Shown: piece after piece, positions 36,161 to 44,425 of the stretch | Layout: each line of letters begins with the position of its first letter | How positions within the stretch are numbered: the first letter of the stretch is position 1 | DNA from: Paraburkholderia sp. NMBU_R16 | Lineage (GTDB): Bacteria > Pseudomonadota > Gammaproteobacteria > Burkholderiales > Burkholderiaceae | Length of the DNA stretch: 45,299 nucleotides | Direction of reading: 5' to 3' | NCBI RefSeq assembly: GCF_013282575.1 | Contig: NZ_JAAAYE010000047.1 | Coordinates: 1-45,299, forward strand | Translations under genes and position numbers: made by a program | The notes under the pieces: generated by a model | What the model was told of the DNA's origin: nothing | The model's input: only the letters and a program-made list of their open reading frames with translations | The model's database searches: none

Positions 36161-37365
36161 TGCACAGCCTCGAAAATGAGCGCGCAGTTGTTGCCGCCGA
36201 AGCCGAATGAATTGCTGAGCACGCGGCGCAGCGGCCTCTCCTCGTTCTCGAGCGCGACGTCTGTTCGCAGTTCCGGATCGGGATCAATCGTGTTCAGCGT
36301 CGACGGAACGAGGTTCGCGCGCATGCACAGAAACGACAGCACCGCTTCGGTGATACCGGCAGCGCCCTGGGTGTGGCCCGTCCAGCCCTTGGTCGAACTG
36401 CAGGCGCATGCGCCGCCGAACACCGAAGCGATGGCGGCATCTTCGGATCGATCGTTCGAGGGCGTTCCGCTGCCGTGAAGATTGACGTAGTCGATGTCAG
36501 CCGGAGCGAGGCCGGCGCGGCGCAACGCCTGGTCGATTGCGCCGCGCGCACCTTCGCCTTCGGGGTGCGGCGCTGTCATGTGATAGGCGTCGCTACTCTC
36601 GCCGAAGCCCGTCAACGCCACCGCGCCATGGCCGCGCGGCGCACGTTCGAGCAAAGCGAAGCCGGCTGCTTCGCCGATGCTGATACCGTCGCGGTTGCGG
36701 TCCCACGGCCGGCACGGTTGCGTCGAGAGCAAGCCCAAGGAGTGAAAACCGTAAATGAATCCTTCGTTCGCGCAATCGATGCCTGCCACGACCGCCGCAT
36801 CGCACAGACCCGCCGCGATATGACGGTATGCGGTAGCGAACACTTTGGCGCTCGACGAGCACGCCGTCGAGATCGTGGCCGACGGTCCGTCGATACCGAG
36901 CACGCGCATGACGTATTCCGTTGCCGAGAATAGGTGCGCGGTATGACGCACGCGGACATCTGAGCCAAGATCGTCCGTGCTTGGGGTACGACGGACATAG
37001 CACGCTTCGAGATGTGCCAGTCCAGACGCGATCGTACCGACGAAACATCCGACACGCTCGGCGCCATACCGCTCGCGGGCACCGGCCACGGCGAGCGCGA
37101 AGCCGTCGCGCTCGACGCCCCGGCCAAGCATGCGATGCGCGCGGCAATCGAATCGCGCAAACTCGCCGCCGAGCGAATCGCCGATGGCCTCGTCATCCAC
37201 GAGACCGAGCCATGTCTTGCGGCCGGTGCGCAACTCGAGTTCGCGCAAGCCGCCCTGCCCCGACCGCAACGCGGCCAACGCAGCGTCGTTGCCCGCACCG
37301 AGCGCACTGGTGAGGGTATAAGCGTTCACGTAAAGCGGCGCGATCGGCGCCGATGCGTTCGTCAT
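36157..37365 (-). CDS. Beta-ketoacyl-ACP synthase (FabF/ApeO-like)
   Basis: This 402-residue condensing enzyme has the full Cys-His-His set of a FabF-type synthase: Cys169 in STACSSS, His297 in LHGSGTPSND, Lys326 in KGWTGHTQGAAG, and His331. It elongates an ACP-bound chain with malonyl units. The start used is the ATG of MTNASAPIAP, overlapping the dehydratase stop by four bases; the frame open to 37428 is in the dehydratase gene. It is closer to ketosynthases of aryl polyene and flexirubin-type pathways than to housekeeping FabF, judging by its operon partners. Confidence 0.88.
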   Translation of the reverse strand: MTNASAPIAPLYVNAYTLTSALGAGNDAALAALRSGQGGLRELELRTGRKTWLGLVDDEAIGDSLGGEFARFDCRAHRMLGRGVERDGFALAVAGARERYGAERVGCFVGTIASGLAHLEACYVRRTPSTDDLGSDVRVRHTAHLFSATEYVMRVLGIDGPSATISTACSSSAKVFATAYRHIAAGLCDAAVVAGIDCANEGFIYGFHSLGLLSTQPCRPWDRNRDGISIGEAAGFALLERAPRGHGAVALTGFGESSDAYHMTAPHPEGEGARGAIDQALRRAGLAPADIDYVNLHGSGTPSNDRSEDAAIASVFGGACACSSTKGWTGHTQGAAGITEAVLSFLCMRANLVPSTLNTIDPDPELRTDVALENEERPLRRVLSNSFGFGGNNCALIFEAVQ

Positions 37366-37688
37366 GCTGCATTGACCTCCGCGCGAAGCCTGCCGGACGC
37401 GAAAAGCGAACCGGCATCCTTCGCGCATTGAAAAGAGACGATGTCGTCATCGATCGAAAGCACGATCTCGAACGGCTCGCCCGGGCGCAGCACCTCCACG
37501 AATTTCACGTGCTCGATGCGCGTAATCGCAGCGCCGGCATACGATTGCGCGACGGCACGGCTGACGCGCTCGAGCAAGACGACGGCCGGCACGACCGGAT
37601 GGCCGGGAAAATGGCCCGGTATCGCCGCATGGCTGGCATCCACGGTATCGCGAATCACGCATCTCGCCCCTCCCGTCACCGTCATCAT
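37362..37688 (-). CDS. 3-hydroxyacyl-ACP dehydratase, ApeI/FabZ-like hot-dog protein
   Basis: This 108-residue single-domain hot-dog protein has the FabZ-like core GHFPGHPVVPAVVLLE, with His30 and Glu40 as probable catalytic residues. It would act on short 3-hydroxyacyl-ACP intermediates, dividing labour with the ApeP-like dehydratase. Two starts are possible. A pair of ATG codons at 37683-37688 follows a good GAAGG site and is used here. A TTG at 37719-37721 overlaps the ACP stop by four bases and would add eleven residues. Confidence 0.78.
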   Translation of the reverse strand: MMTVTGGARCVIRDTVDASHAAIPGHFPGHPVVPAVVLLERVSRAVAQSYAGAAITRIEHVKFVEVLRPGEPFEIVLSIDDDIVSFQCAKDAGSLFASGRLRAEVNAA

Positions 37689-37717
37689 GGCGCCTTCTGC
37701 CCTCGTGACGGCTGGTA

Positions 37718-37984
37718 TCAATGAGTCTGTGCGGCCCGATGCTGCTCGACATGATGGCCGAGCGCCCTCAGCGAGCGGAATATCTCGTGATTCTTCTGGT
37801 CGCCCGGCGTGATGGTGATCTGATAGGTCGACGACAACAGCAGACCAAGCTCGAGCGCATCGATCGAATCGAGACCGAGACCCTCGCCGAAAATGGGCGC
37901 CTCGGGGTCGATGCTCTGCGGGTCGATATCCAGATCGAGCCCCTCGGTGATCAGCTTGGCCAGCTCGCGTTCGATTTCATCCAT
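37718..37984 (-). CDS. Acyl carrier protein
   Basis: This 88-residue acidic helical protein carries the phosphopantetheine attachment site Ser40 in GLGLDSIDALEL. The flanking helices (ELAKLITEGLDLD and LGLLLSSTYQI) are typical of ACPs in aryl polyene and related type II systems. It ends with a short His-rich tail. It is the first gene of the eight-gene minus-strand operon and has a GGGAGG ribosome-binding site ten bases before its ATG. The growing polyene or fatty chain should be tethered to it. Confidence 0.9.
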   Translation of the reverse strand: MDEIERELAKLITEGLDLDIDPQSIDPEAPIFGEGLGLDSIDALELGLLLSSTYQITITPGDQKNHEIFRSLRALGHHVEQHRAAQTH

Positions 37985-38392
37985 GACGTCAATGCCTCCC
38001 TCGAAGATCGGTCACCGAAACTGCATGACTTCAGGTTAGCGCGGGAACCGAGGCAGATCGACGCTACGTTTCGTAAATCCCACTTTCGCCGGAACGCATG
38101 GGCGAAACCGCCATGAGCCTTGTCGGCAAAGGCCTGCATGCGTACGCCAGCAGATGGATCGCCGCAAGAGCGACTACGGGATCTTGCAGTTCGCCGCATC
38201 GGCTGCGAATGCGTCGAGCGCCGCCAGCGAAAGATGTCTCGTAGACTTCGCGTCTTGAGCGCGGTCGAGTGCATCGCATCGTTTACGATGACTTGTCCGA
38301 CTAGCGCTGGAGGACTACGCCATTGCGCGTTTGCGCTTATCGATGGTTCGCCTACACTCGGGCCTATCCATGTCACATGATTCGGTTTCAGC
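37985..38392. promoter_or_regulatory. Divergent control region between the polyene-type operon and araC
   Basis: This 408-base gap holds no gene I can support. It contains a perfect 7-bp inverted repeat, TTTCGCC-N10-GGCGAAA (38084-38107), about 100 bases before the ACP start. On the plus strand a promoter-like TTGCGC (38331-38336), 16-base spacer and TACACT (38353-38358) precede the AraC gene. The operon promoter itself could not be singled out. Confidence 0.45.
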
Positions 38393-39421
38393 ATGCCGAC
38401 ACAGACTTATTCGACGGGGAGCGTGGCGCCGCGCGAACGCTTCGAGTTCTGGCGTGAAGCGCTGTGCCTCAACTTCTACGGCATGACCGCAGAGTGGGAC
38501 CCCGCGAGCCGTACCGAAGATTTCGATGCGACTCTGTCCGCGACACCGGTCATGGATCTCTCGCTCGTCGAATTCAAGGCGAGCGCGCACATGTGCCTGC
38601 GCCGCGAGCGCGAAATCGCCGAGCGGCCAGGCAACTCCATGTATCTTTATCTGCAGACGCGCGGCGCAGCCTGGTTCGACACGCCTGATGACCGCCAACC
38701 TTTCGTCACGCCGACACGCGCGATGGCCATCGGTTTTTCCGAACGCCCGATGAAAACCGGGCCCACGAATGGCGAGCGGTTCGATTTTCAGCTCGTGCGA
38801 ATCCCGCTCTATCGAATCGCGCCCTTGATGGGACAGCGGATGGTCATTCGCGCGCGCGCGCTCGATGACCGCACAAGCATGGCGAGCCTCCTGCGCGGCT
38901 ATTTCGACCTGCTTTTTCGCGAGGGCCCGTCGATGGATGCGGTGGCGGCGGAGGCCGCGGCGCAGACCTTCGCGCGGCTCGCCGCGGTGGCGTACGGGCT
39001 CGCCCCGGCAGAAAACGAATGGGTACGCGACGCGGTGCGCGACGCTAAACGGCAACGCGTGCTCGCTTTCGTGGAACACCATCTCGATGAGCCGGACTTG
39101 TCGCCCGCGCGGGTCTCAGAGACGCTCGGCATGTCGGTTCGCCAACTGCATGCGCTGTTCGAGCCGACAGGGACGAGCTTTACGCAGCAAGTGCGCGCCA
39201 GGCGTCTCGAGCGGGCACGAATGCTCGCGCTCTCATGCCCGGGCATGAAGATCGCGGATATCGCCTATTCCTGCGGCTTCGAAAGTGTCGGCACGTTTCA
39301 CCGTAGTTTTCGGCAAGCCTACGGCGTGACGCCCGGCGAGTGGAGGGAATCGCTCAGTGCAAGCGCGCCAGCTGCGGTCCAGCCCCTTCAAAACACACTT
39401 GCGCCGCGCCCGAGCAGGTAA
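38393..39421 (+). CDS. AraC-family transcriptional regulator
   Basis: This 342-residue regulator has an N-terminal AraC-binding-like domain (about residues 1-190, beginning FEFWREALC, similar to the FeaR/NdpR group). The C-terminal double helix-turn-helix contains LSPARVSETLGMSVRQLHALF and MKIADIAYSCGFESVGTFHRSFRQAYGVTPGEWR. It is divergent from the polyene-type operon and is the most likely local regulator of it, or of the convergent FAD oxidase. The last 34 bases overlap the end of that oxidase gene on the other strand. The ribosome-binding site is weak. Confidence 0.9.
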   Translation: MPTQTYSTGSVAPRERFEFWREALCLNFYGMTAEWDPASRTEDFDATLSATPVMDLSLVEFKASAHMCLRREREIAERPGNSMYLYLQTRGAAWFDTPDDRQPFVTPTRAMAIGFSERPMKTGPTNGERFDFQLVRIPLYRIAPLMGQRMVIRARALDDRTSMASLLRGYFDLLFREGPSMDAVAAEAAAQTFARLAAVAYGLAPAENEWVRDAVRDAKRQRVLAFVEHHLDEPDLSPARVSETLGMSVRQLHALFEPTGTSFTQQVRARRLERARMLALSCPGMKIADIAYSCGFESVGTFHRSFRQAYGVTPGEWRESLSASAPAAVQPLQNTLAPRPSR

Positions 39422-40872
39422 TGCGGGTCGAATTGCCGCTTCCAGGCGGCGAATTGCTCATAGACCGCTCCATAGTGCATCTGCCAGTCCGCTTTGGAAA
39501 ACGGCACGGCATCTTCGAGATAACGCGTACCGCCGATCGCGACAGCGCTCTGCCACAGCCGATAGTTGCGTGCAAGCATGCTGGCCGAATAGCTCGGATC
39601 CGGTCCTGGCAGCGTCGAATTAGTGAGGAGTCCGAATACCCAGTGCCACCCGGTGCTCGGCGGCACGCGCAATAGTGGGGCAATGGTGCCGGACTTCACC
39701 GGCACGATGACGAGAAATGTCGTCGCGCTGAGGTCTTGCGGGCCAAGCGCCGGCACGACGGATTCGACAAACGCCTGCGCGCCGGAATCCGGCAGCACTA
39801 CATTGATCCACGGTTTGATGAGGCGGTCCCAGTTCGCGCTCGTTCTCAGCGCATTGACAGCCGTGTCGACGAGAAAGACGTAATCGAGGTACGGCATATC
39901 GACGAACTGACCGCCCTGCGCGAGCGCGCTGCAGCCCTGCATCAGCGTAGCCGTGGGCGGCGGCGGAGCCGACGGATCGAAGAGCGCGGCAGCCCACAGC
40001 GCGATCGGCGCAACGGGACCCGTCGAATTCACGCTCGCAACCCAGTCGAATCCGCCTTGGCGGCCCCCGCGCGCCGCGAGCGTCCGTACATCGCTAAAAA
40101 AGGTAGCGATATCGGCATAGGGGACGCGATAAAGTCGCGCCATTGTCTTCGCGGGCACCATCTCGACGGTGGCGCGCGTGATCACACCGCATTGCCCGAG
40201 GCCCGCGCGCAATGCATTGAAGAGATCGGTATTCTCGCCGGCCGAACACCGGACGATGTCGCCGTTGCCGGTGACGGCCTGCAACGCAGCGACATGGTTG
40301 ACCTGCCAGACATCGCGGTTACTCGTCATTGCGTTGAGCCCGCCGATCGATAGAGTCCCTGCCACGCCGAGCTGCGTATAGCCCGTAATGGAGGCGGGCG
40401 TAACGCCTTGCGCGAACGCCGCTTTGATGAGATCCATCCAGAGGACACCGCCATCGACATCGGCATGCGTCGATGTGATCGAATGAATCGTGGCCAGCGA
40501 TCGCATATTGATCATCAACCCGCCATCGACAAGCGTCTGACCAAACACACTATTCTTGCCCGTGTTCGGCGAGACGCCTATACCGAACCGGCCGCAATAC
40601 CGGATCATCTTCGAGATATCGTCGACGGAGGCCGGATAAAGCACCGCGCACGGCGTGCGCCAAAGCATGTTTCCCTCGTCGTGCGCGTTGCCGGCCAACG
40701 TCGTACTGTCCATGACGAGCTTGCCGTCGAGCGGCGGTACGCGCGTGAACGACGGGCACGCCGCAGCCTGAGCCTCGTCGATCCAACTGCGTCGCGTCGG
40801 GTCGAAGCCCACGATGGTTGAGGCAACGGCGAGCGCTGCCCCGGTCATGAAACGCCTTCGGTCGATTGGCAC
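39388..40872 (-). CDS. Tat-exported FAD-binding oxidase (berberine bridge/cytokinin dehydrogenase-like)
   Basis: This 494-residue flavoprotein begins with a twin-arginine signal (DRRRFMTGAALAVAST), so it is folded in the cytoplasm and exported. The FAD_binding_4 domain shows LYPASVDDISKMIRYCGRFG, TGKNSVFGQTL and GGTL-like LGVAGTLSIGGLN. The C-terminal half, ending FDPHYLLGRGASVF, resembles cytokinin dehydrogenase. It lacks an obvious HxxH-type bicovalent FAD site of berberine bridge enzymes; attachment is uncertain. The start is a GTG after GGAGACGAAC, four codons before the arginine triplet. The substrate is unknown. It converges on the AraC gene with a 34-base overlap. Confidence 0.85.
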   Translation of the reverse strand: MPIDRRRFMTGAALAVASTIVGFDPTRRSWIDEAQAAACPSFTRVPPLDGKLVMDSTTLAGNAHDEGNMLWRTPCAVLYPASVDDISKMIRYCGRFGIGVSPNTGKNSVFGQTLVDGGLMINMRSLATIHSITSTHADVDGGVLWMDLIKAAFAQGVTPASITGYTQLGVAGTLSIGGLNAMTSNRDVWQVNHVAALQAVTGNGDIVRCSAGENTDLFNALRAGLGQCGVITRATVEMVPAKTMARLYRVPYADIATFFSDVRTLAARGGRQGGFDWVASVNSTGPVAPIALWAAALFDPSAPPPPTATLMQGCSALAQGGQFVDMPYLDYVFLVDTAVNALRTSANWDRLIKPWINVVLPDSGAQAFVESVVPALGPQDLSATTFLVIVPVKSGTIAPLLRVPPSTGWHWVFGLLTNSTLPGPDPSYSASMLARNYRLWQSAVAIGGTRYLEDAVPFSKADWQMHYGAVYEQFAAWKRQFDPHYLLGRGASVF

Positions 40873-41193
40873 GTTCGTCTCCGGTCGTAAAGTCCGCGAT
40901 ATTGCGTGGGGAGATGGGGCCTTGGACAGACAGACACGCCCGGGCGTATCGCCATGCTGCTCGATGGCGATGTAAGCGAATGTGCGAAATCCGGGCAGCT
41001 CGCCGTCGTTCACCCCTGGAAAGCGCGGCTCGCTCACGATCGACGCGGACCGCATACGCCACCAATGGTGCCGATGCACATTGCGGCTGTCGTGCCAATC
41101 CGCGCAGACTTGAGTATCAACGCGTGCAACGCGCGGTGTTCGTTCAGCCGGGGCGTAAAGGTGAACTACGGAAAATTGCGAAAACTACGAGAA
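40873..41193. other. Intergenic region upstream of the FAD oxidase gene
   Basis: About 320 bases separate the oxidase start from the LysE stop. It must hold the oxidase promoter, unless transcription continues from lysE. I see no convincing -35/-10 pair, repeat or small gene. Confidence 0.4.
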
Positions 41194-41805
41194 TCAGCGT
41201 GTCGCAATCACGACGGCAGCGCCGGCCATCATGGTCGCGCTCGCGCGATTCGAGATCTTCACGGCGCGCCGGCTCGTCAGCAGCTTGCGCGCACGGGCCG
41301 CGACGAGGACCCAGAAGGAATCGGTGCTCGCCAGCACGACGAGCATCGTCGCCACGAGTTCGAGCCATGCATGCAGGCCGACGCGAGATAGATCGACGAT
41401 CGTCGGCAACAGCGCCAGATAGAAAATCATGATCTTCGGATTGCCGAGGGTGATCGTCAGGCCGGCAGCGAACATGCGAACGGGCGACCTGGCGCTCGGC
41501 AATGCATCTTCGCGAACCTGTGCCGGCGCGAACCACATCTTCCAGGCGAGAAACAGCAGATAGGCGACGCCGGCAAACTTGATGACGACGAAGACCGCCT
41601 CGAACGTGCGCGCGAGTACCGCGAGTCCCGTCACGGCGCACGTCAGCCACAACGCTTCACCGAACCACATCGCCACGAGAAACGGCAGCACGTCGCGCAC
41701 GCCGTTGGTCAGCACACGCGCGACGAGTGCCGCGACGCTTGGGCCGGGCGAGCCGGCCGTCACGACCAGCGCCAGCGCGAATACGGACAAACCCGACACA
41801 GTCAT
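41194..41805 (-). CDS. LysE/RhtB family amino acid exporter
   Basis: This 203-residue inner-membrane protein has the six-helix pattern of the LysE/RhtB family, which exports amino acids such as threonine, homoserine or lysine. The family signature near residue 18 (GSPGPSVAALVARVLTNG) and KFAGVAYLLFLAWKMW in helix 3 are clear, as is the NPKIMIFYLALLP segment. The C-terminal helix ends MMAGAAVVIATR. It is alone on the minus strand, 79 bases after the OsmC stop. The substrate cannot be told. Confidence 0.9.
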   Translation of the reverse strand: MTVSGLSVFALALVVTAGSPGPSVAALVARVLTNGVRDVLPFLVAMWFGEALWLTCAVTGLAVLARTFEAVFVVIKFAGVAYLLFLAWKMWFAPAQVREDALPSARSPVRMFAAGLTITLGNPKIMIFYLALLPTIVDLSRVGLHAWLELVATMLVVLASTDSFWVLVAARARKLLTSRRAVKISNRASATMMAGAAVVIATR

Positions 41806-41884
41806 CGCATCCTCCTGTTCTCCCGGTTGCCAGCCATTCTAGCGAGGCCGCGTCTGTCGCGCCGCCATGGCCGCGAAGGACCGT

Positions 41885-42385
41885 TCAGCGATCCGTATCC
41901 GCCGCTTCGTCTTCGAAACGGACCGCGGGTTCGACGATGATCCCGAACGTAACCGAATTCGCCAGGAAGCACATGTGGTGTGCCGCTTCGTGCAGTTCGA
42001 TCGCGCGTTGCCGCGTGTGCTCGTCGATGCCGGCGGCGAGCACCACCTCCGGTGCCAATGTCACGTTCGAGAATGCCCCGGAACCGTCGGCCTTCAACGA
42101 GAGTGTGCCGGACGCAGTATCGCGATAACGGTTGACGACAAGCCCGTTGGCCGAGCACAGATGCAAATACCAGAGCATGTGGCACGCGCTCAAGCTGGCG
42201 ACGAAAAGGTCCTCCGGATTATGCCGCGAGGCGTCGCCGCGAAATGCCGGATCGCTCGATCCGTCGATCGACGGCTTACCCGAAACATGGACCACGTGAT
42301 CCCGGCTGTAAGACTGGTAGCTGCGCGTACCCGCACCGAGGTTTCCTGTCCATTCCACCGTCAACGCGTATCGGTGCTGACTCAT
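41885..42385 (-). CDS. OsmC family peroxiredoxin
   Basis: This 166-residue protein belongs to the OsmC/Ohr family, which reduces organic hydroperoxides with a pair of cysteines. Cys68 lies in LSACHMLWYL and Cys139 in HHMCFLANSV, the two redox-active positions. The N-terminal strand motif VEWTGNLG and the central NPEDLFVASL are also typical. It is closer to the YhfA-like or general OsmC group than to Ohr. Its ATG overlaps the stop of the ACT-domain gene by four bases, so the two are translated together. Confidence 0.88.
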   Translation of the reverse strand: MSQHRYALTVEWTGNLGAGTRSYQSYSRDHVVHVSGKPSIDGSSDPAFRGDASRHNPEDLFVASLSACHMLWYLHLCSANGLVVNRYRDTASGTLSLKADGSGAFSNVTLAPEVVLAAGIDEHTRQRAIELHEAAHHMCFLANSVTFGIIVEPAVRFEDEAADTDR

Positions 42386-42825
42386 CGCTGCGCCCCTCCC
42401 TCGTTGTTCTCATGCTCGGCACGTTCCCGCTCCCACGCCTCGGAAACCTCTCGTCCCGCCGCGTAGTTGTCGACCACGAGGATGAGTCGATGGTCGTGAT
42501 CGCTATACATCGCTTCGATATTGACGCCGGCATCCGCCATGCGCCGGGCGATCTTGCCGAGTTGGCCCGGCACGTCCTGCTTCAGCCGCTGGACGAGCAC
42601 GTCGTTGACGGCGTGCACGACGATGCCCGCCTCCCGCAGCGCATGCGCCGCGGCTGCACCATTTTCAAAGAGGAAATGTGCGGTCGCACGTCCATCGACG
42701 CTCCATACGCCTCCGCCCTCCACGCTCAGGCCTTTTGCGCCGAGCACTTCTCCCATGCGCGCCAAGGCGCCGGGCCGATGATCGAGTTCGATACACAGGT
42801 CGTTCACTGCCGTTCTCCATATCAT
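42382..42825 (-). CDS. ACT domain-containing protein
   Basis: This 147-residue protein seems to consist of two ACT folds. The first is NDLCIELDHRPGALARMGEVLGAKG; the second is VQRLKQDVPGQLGKIARRMADAGVNIEAMYSDHDHRLI, shortened here to its recognisable parts. ACT domains bind amino acids and regulate enzymes, but this one has no catalytic partner domain. The start could also be the GTG seven codons in. It overlaps the OsmC gene by four bases, suggesting a joint stress-linked role that the sequence does not define. Confidence 0.8.
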   Translation of the reverse strand: MIWRTAVNDLCIELDHRPGALARMGEVLGAKGLSVEGGGVWSVDGRATAHFLFENGAAAAHALREAGIVVHAVNDVLVQRLKQDVPGQLGKIARRMADAGVNIEAMYSDHDHRLILVVDNYAAGREVSEAWERERAEHENNEGGAQR

Positions 42826-42900
42826 GCTGGTTGGTCTTGACGCGACTATATCCGCGACGCTGCATTCAATGGTTCAGCAAAAGCGAAAACGTGCTCGACA

Positions 42901-44100
42901 TCATCCGGCCTTGCCGTCCGCCCGCGGCGCGGTGAGAAACGGTGCGTACTTGATCAGATAGACGAACAGCGACAGGCACCAGCATGCGCCGGCCGCATCG
43001 ATCCAGACGCCCGTCGCGCCAGGCGCGGCCAGCGGTCCAAAGACGCGCAATGCCGCTGCGGCCATCATCAGCCAATAGCTCAGCACTTCGTTACGCTGGG
43101 CCACGAGCATCCGTCCGGTATGACCGAGCGCCGTGCGCGTCACCATCGCGATGATCGCCCCGCCCATCGCGCCCACCGTCAACGCGTGGATCGCGAGCGA
43201 ATGCGGCGCGCGACCGAGCGCGGAGCATGCCAGCAGCGCGAAGCCGATCGGTATCCAGAGACAAGCTGCGTGCAGGATCCAGAGTATCGGGCGCGCTCCG
43301 ACGCGCCAGGAGCGCCAACCGATCATGCGGATCGCGTGGATCACTGCGGCAGCGAGTGCGACGACGAAAACCGCGACGGCCGGCGCATTCACGGCATCGA
43401 GCACGAGCGCCACGAGCGGCACCGGGTAGGCGAGCGCGTCGATCCATTTCCAACGGCGCACCGTGAACCCCGGAATGGCGTTCATCGTAAACATCGGCAC
43501 GACGCGGCCCGTAATGACCGCGACGAACAGGATGATGAGCCCCGTCGCTGCATACGCCGAACGGAGTGCGAGGTCGAATCGTCCCTGCCAGGCCCACATA
43601 TGAAACAGCACGTTCAAAAGCCCGAGCAGTCCCAACGCGACGGGAAGAAAAACGTTGTGCCGGTTGCCCGCACGCAGCAAGACACGCGCGAGCACGAACG
43701 CCACCAGCGGCAAAAAGACGCAGTCCACGACGGCGGCGACGAGCGGTGGTCCGGTCCAGACGAGGAGACGTCCCGCAGCCCAGAGTAGCCAAATGAGCGC
43801 GAGCGGTATGCCGCGCGGCGTTTCGCGCGAAGTCCACGCACGCACCGCGGTCAGCAAAAAGCCGACGACGATGGCCGCCACGAACCCGAAAATCATTTCG
43901 TGAACATGCCAGATCACGCCCGTCATCGTCGGCTCTCGCCCCGCGACCGGATAGCCATGCAAGCCGGCGAGCCAGAGCCCGACGGCAAGGAGACCGAAAG
44001 CGGTGCCTCCCAGGTAGAAAGGCCTGAATCCGAGCCTCAGCACCGGCCAGCCGGCCGCTCGTTGGTCAGTGATACGTTGCTCCGGTTCGCCGATCTTCAT
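42901..44100 (-). CDS. nnrS: NnrS family membrane protein (nitrosative stress)
   Basis: This 399-residue integral membrane protein with about twelve hydrophobic segments matches NnrS, a heme- and copper-containing protein that protects against nitric oxide. Family marks are LRLGFRPFYLGG near the N-terminus, WHVHEMIFGFVAAIVVGFLLTA, GRVVPMFTMNAIPG, and HALTVGAMGGAIIAMVTRTALGHTGR with likely metal-binding histidines. NnrS genes are commonly activated by FNR/NnrR-type regulators in response to NO or low oxygen. A fitting site is found at 44241-44254 upstream. Confidence 0.94.
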   Translation of the reverse strand: MKIGEPEQRITDQRAAGWPVLRLGFRPFYLGGTAFGLLAVGLWLAGLHGYPVAGREPTMTGVIWHVHEMIFGFVAAIVVGFLLTAVRAWTSRETPRGIPLALIWLLWAAGRLLVWTGPPLVAAVVDCVFLPLVAFVLARVLLRAGNRHNVFLPVALGLLGLLNVLFHMWAWQGRFDLALRSAYAATGLIILFVAVITGRVVPMFTMNAIPGFTVRRWKWIDALAYPVPLVALVLDAVNAPAVAVFVVALAAAVIHAIRMIGWRSWRVGARPILWILHAACLWIPIGFALLACSALGRAPHSLAIHALTVGAMGGAIIAMVTRTALGHTGRMLVAQRNEVLSYWLMMAAAALRVFGPLAAPGATGVWIDAAGACWCLSLFVYLIKYAPFLTAPRADGKAG

Positions 44101-44212
44101 CTTGGGTTCCGTATGCCGCTTCTCGCGTGGGGTCGATCATGGTGCAACCGCAGATCACAACGGCGATATCCGCCGGGGAAACGGTGACATGCGTCCGCTT
44201 ACCTCATGACGT

Positions 44213-44254
44213 GATATAAGCACAGTCCCGGATCGATTGTCTGAGCAGGATCAA
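44213..44254 (-). promoter_or_regulatory. FNR/NnrR-type class II promoter of nnrS
   Basis: On the minus strand, TTGATCCTGCTCAG (44241-44254) matches eight of ten conserved bases of the FNR-family box TTGAT-N4-ATCAA. Exactly 29 bases separate its centre from a -10-like TATATC (44213-44218), which places the box at -41.5, the standard class II activator position. Start near 44206; leader about 105 bases. Confidence 0.55.
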
Positions 44255-44425
44255 GGTTTATACCGATTCGTCGGCAATGCGCGCCTATGGGCGAGTCGAC
44301 CCCAGCCTTCCTGCACTCCCCTGCGCCGGGCCCGAACATTGCGCAGCGTTCGATATGCCGATACGACCGTTCGGCGTGCAACCCGTGCTCGACGAACGCC
44401 AATCGGCTTTTCAGCGAGGCTGCAC

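Noticed and set aside
37951-38394. A 147-residue minus-strand frame running from the AraC start into the ACP gene
   Set aside because: It overlaps the start of the ACP gene in another frame, is Arg/Ser-rich and has no recognisable domain.
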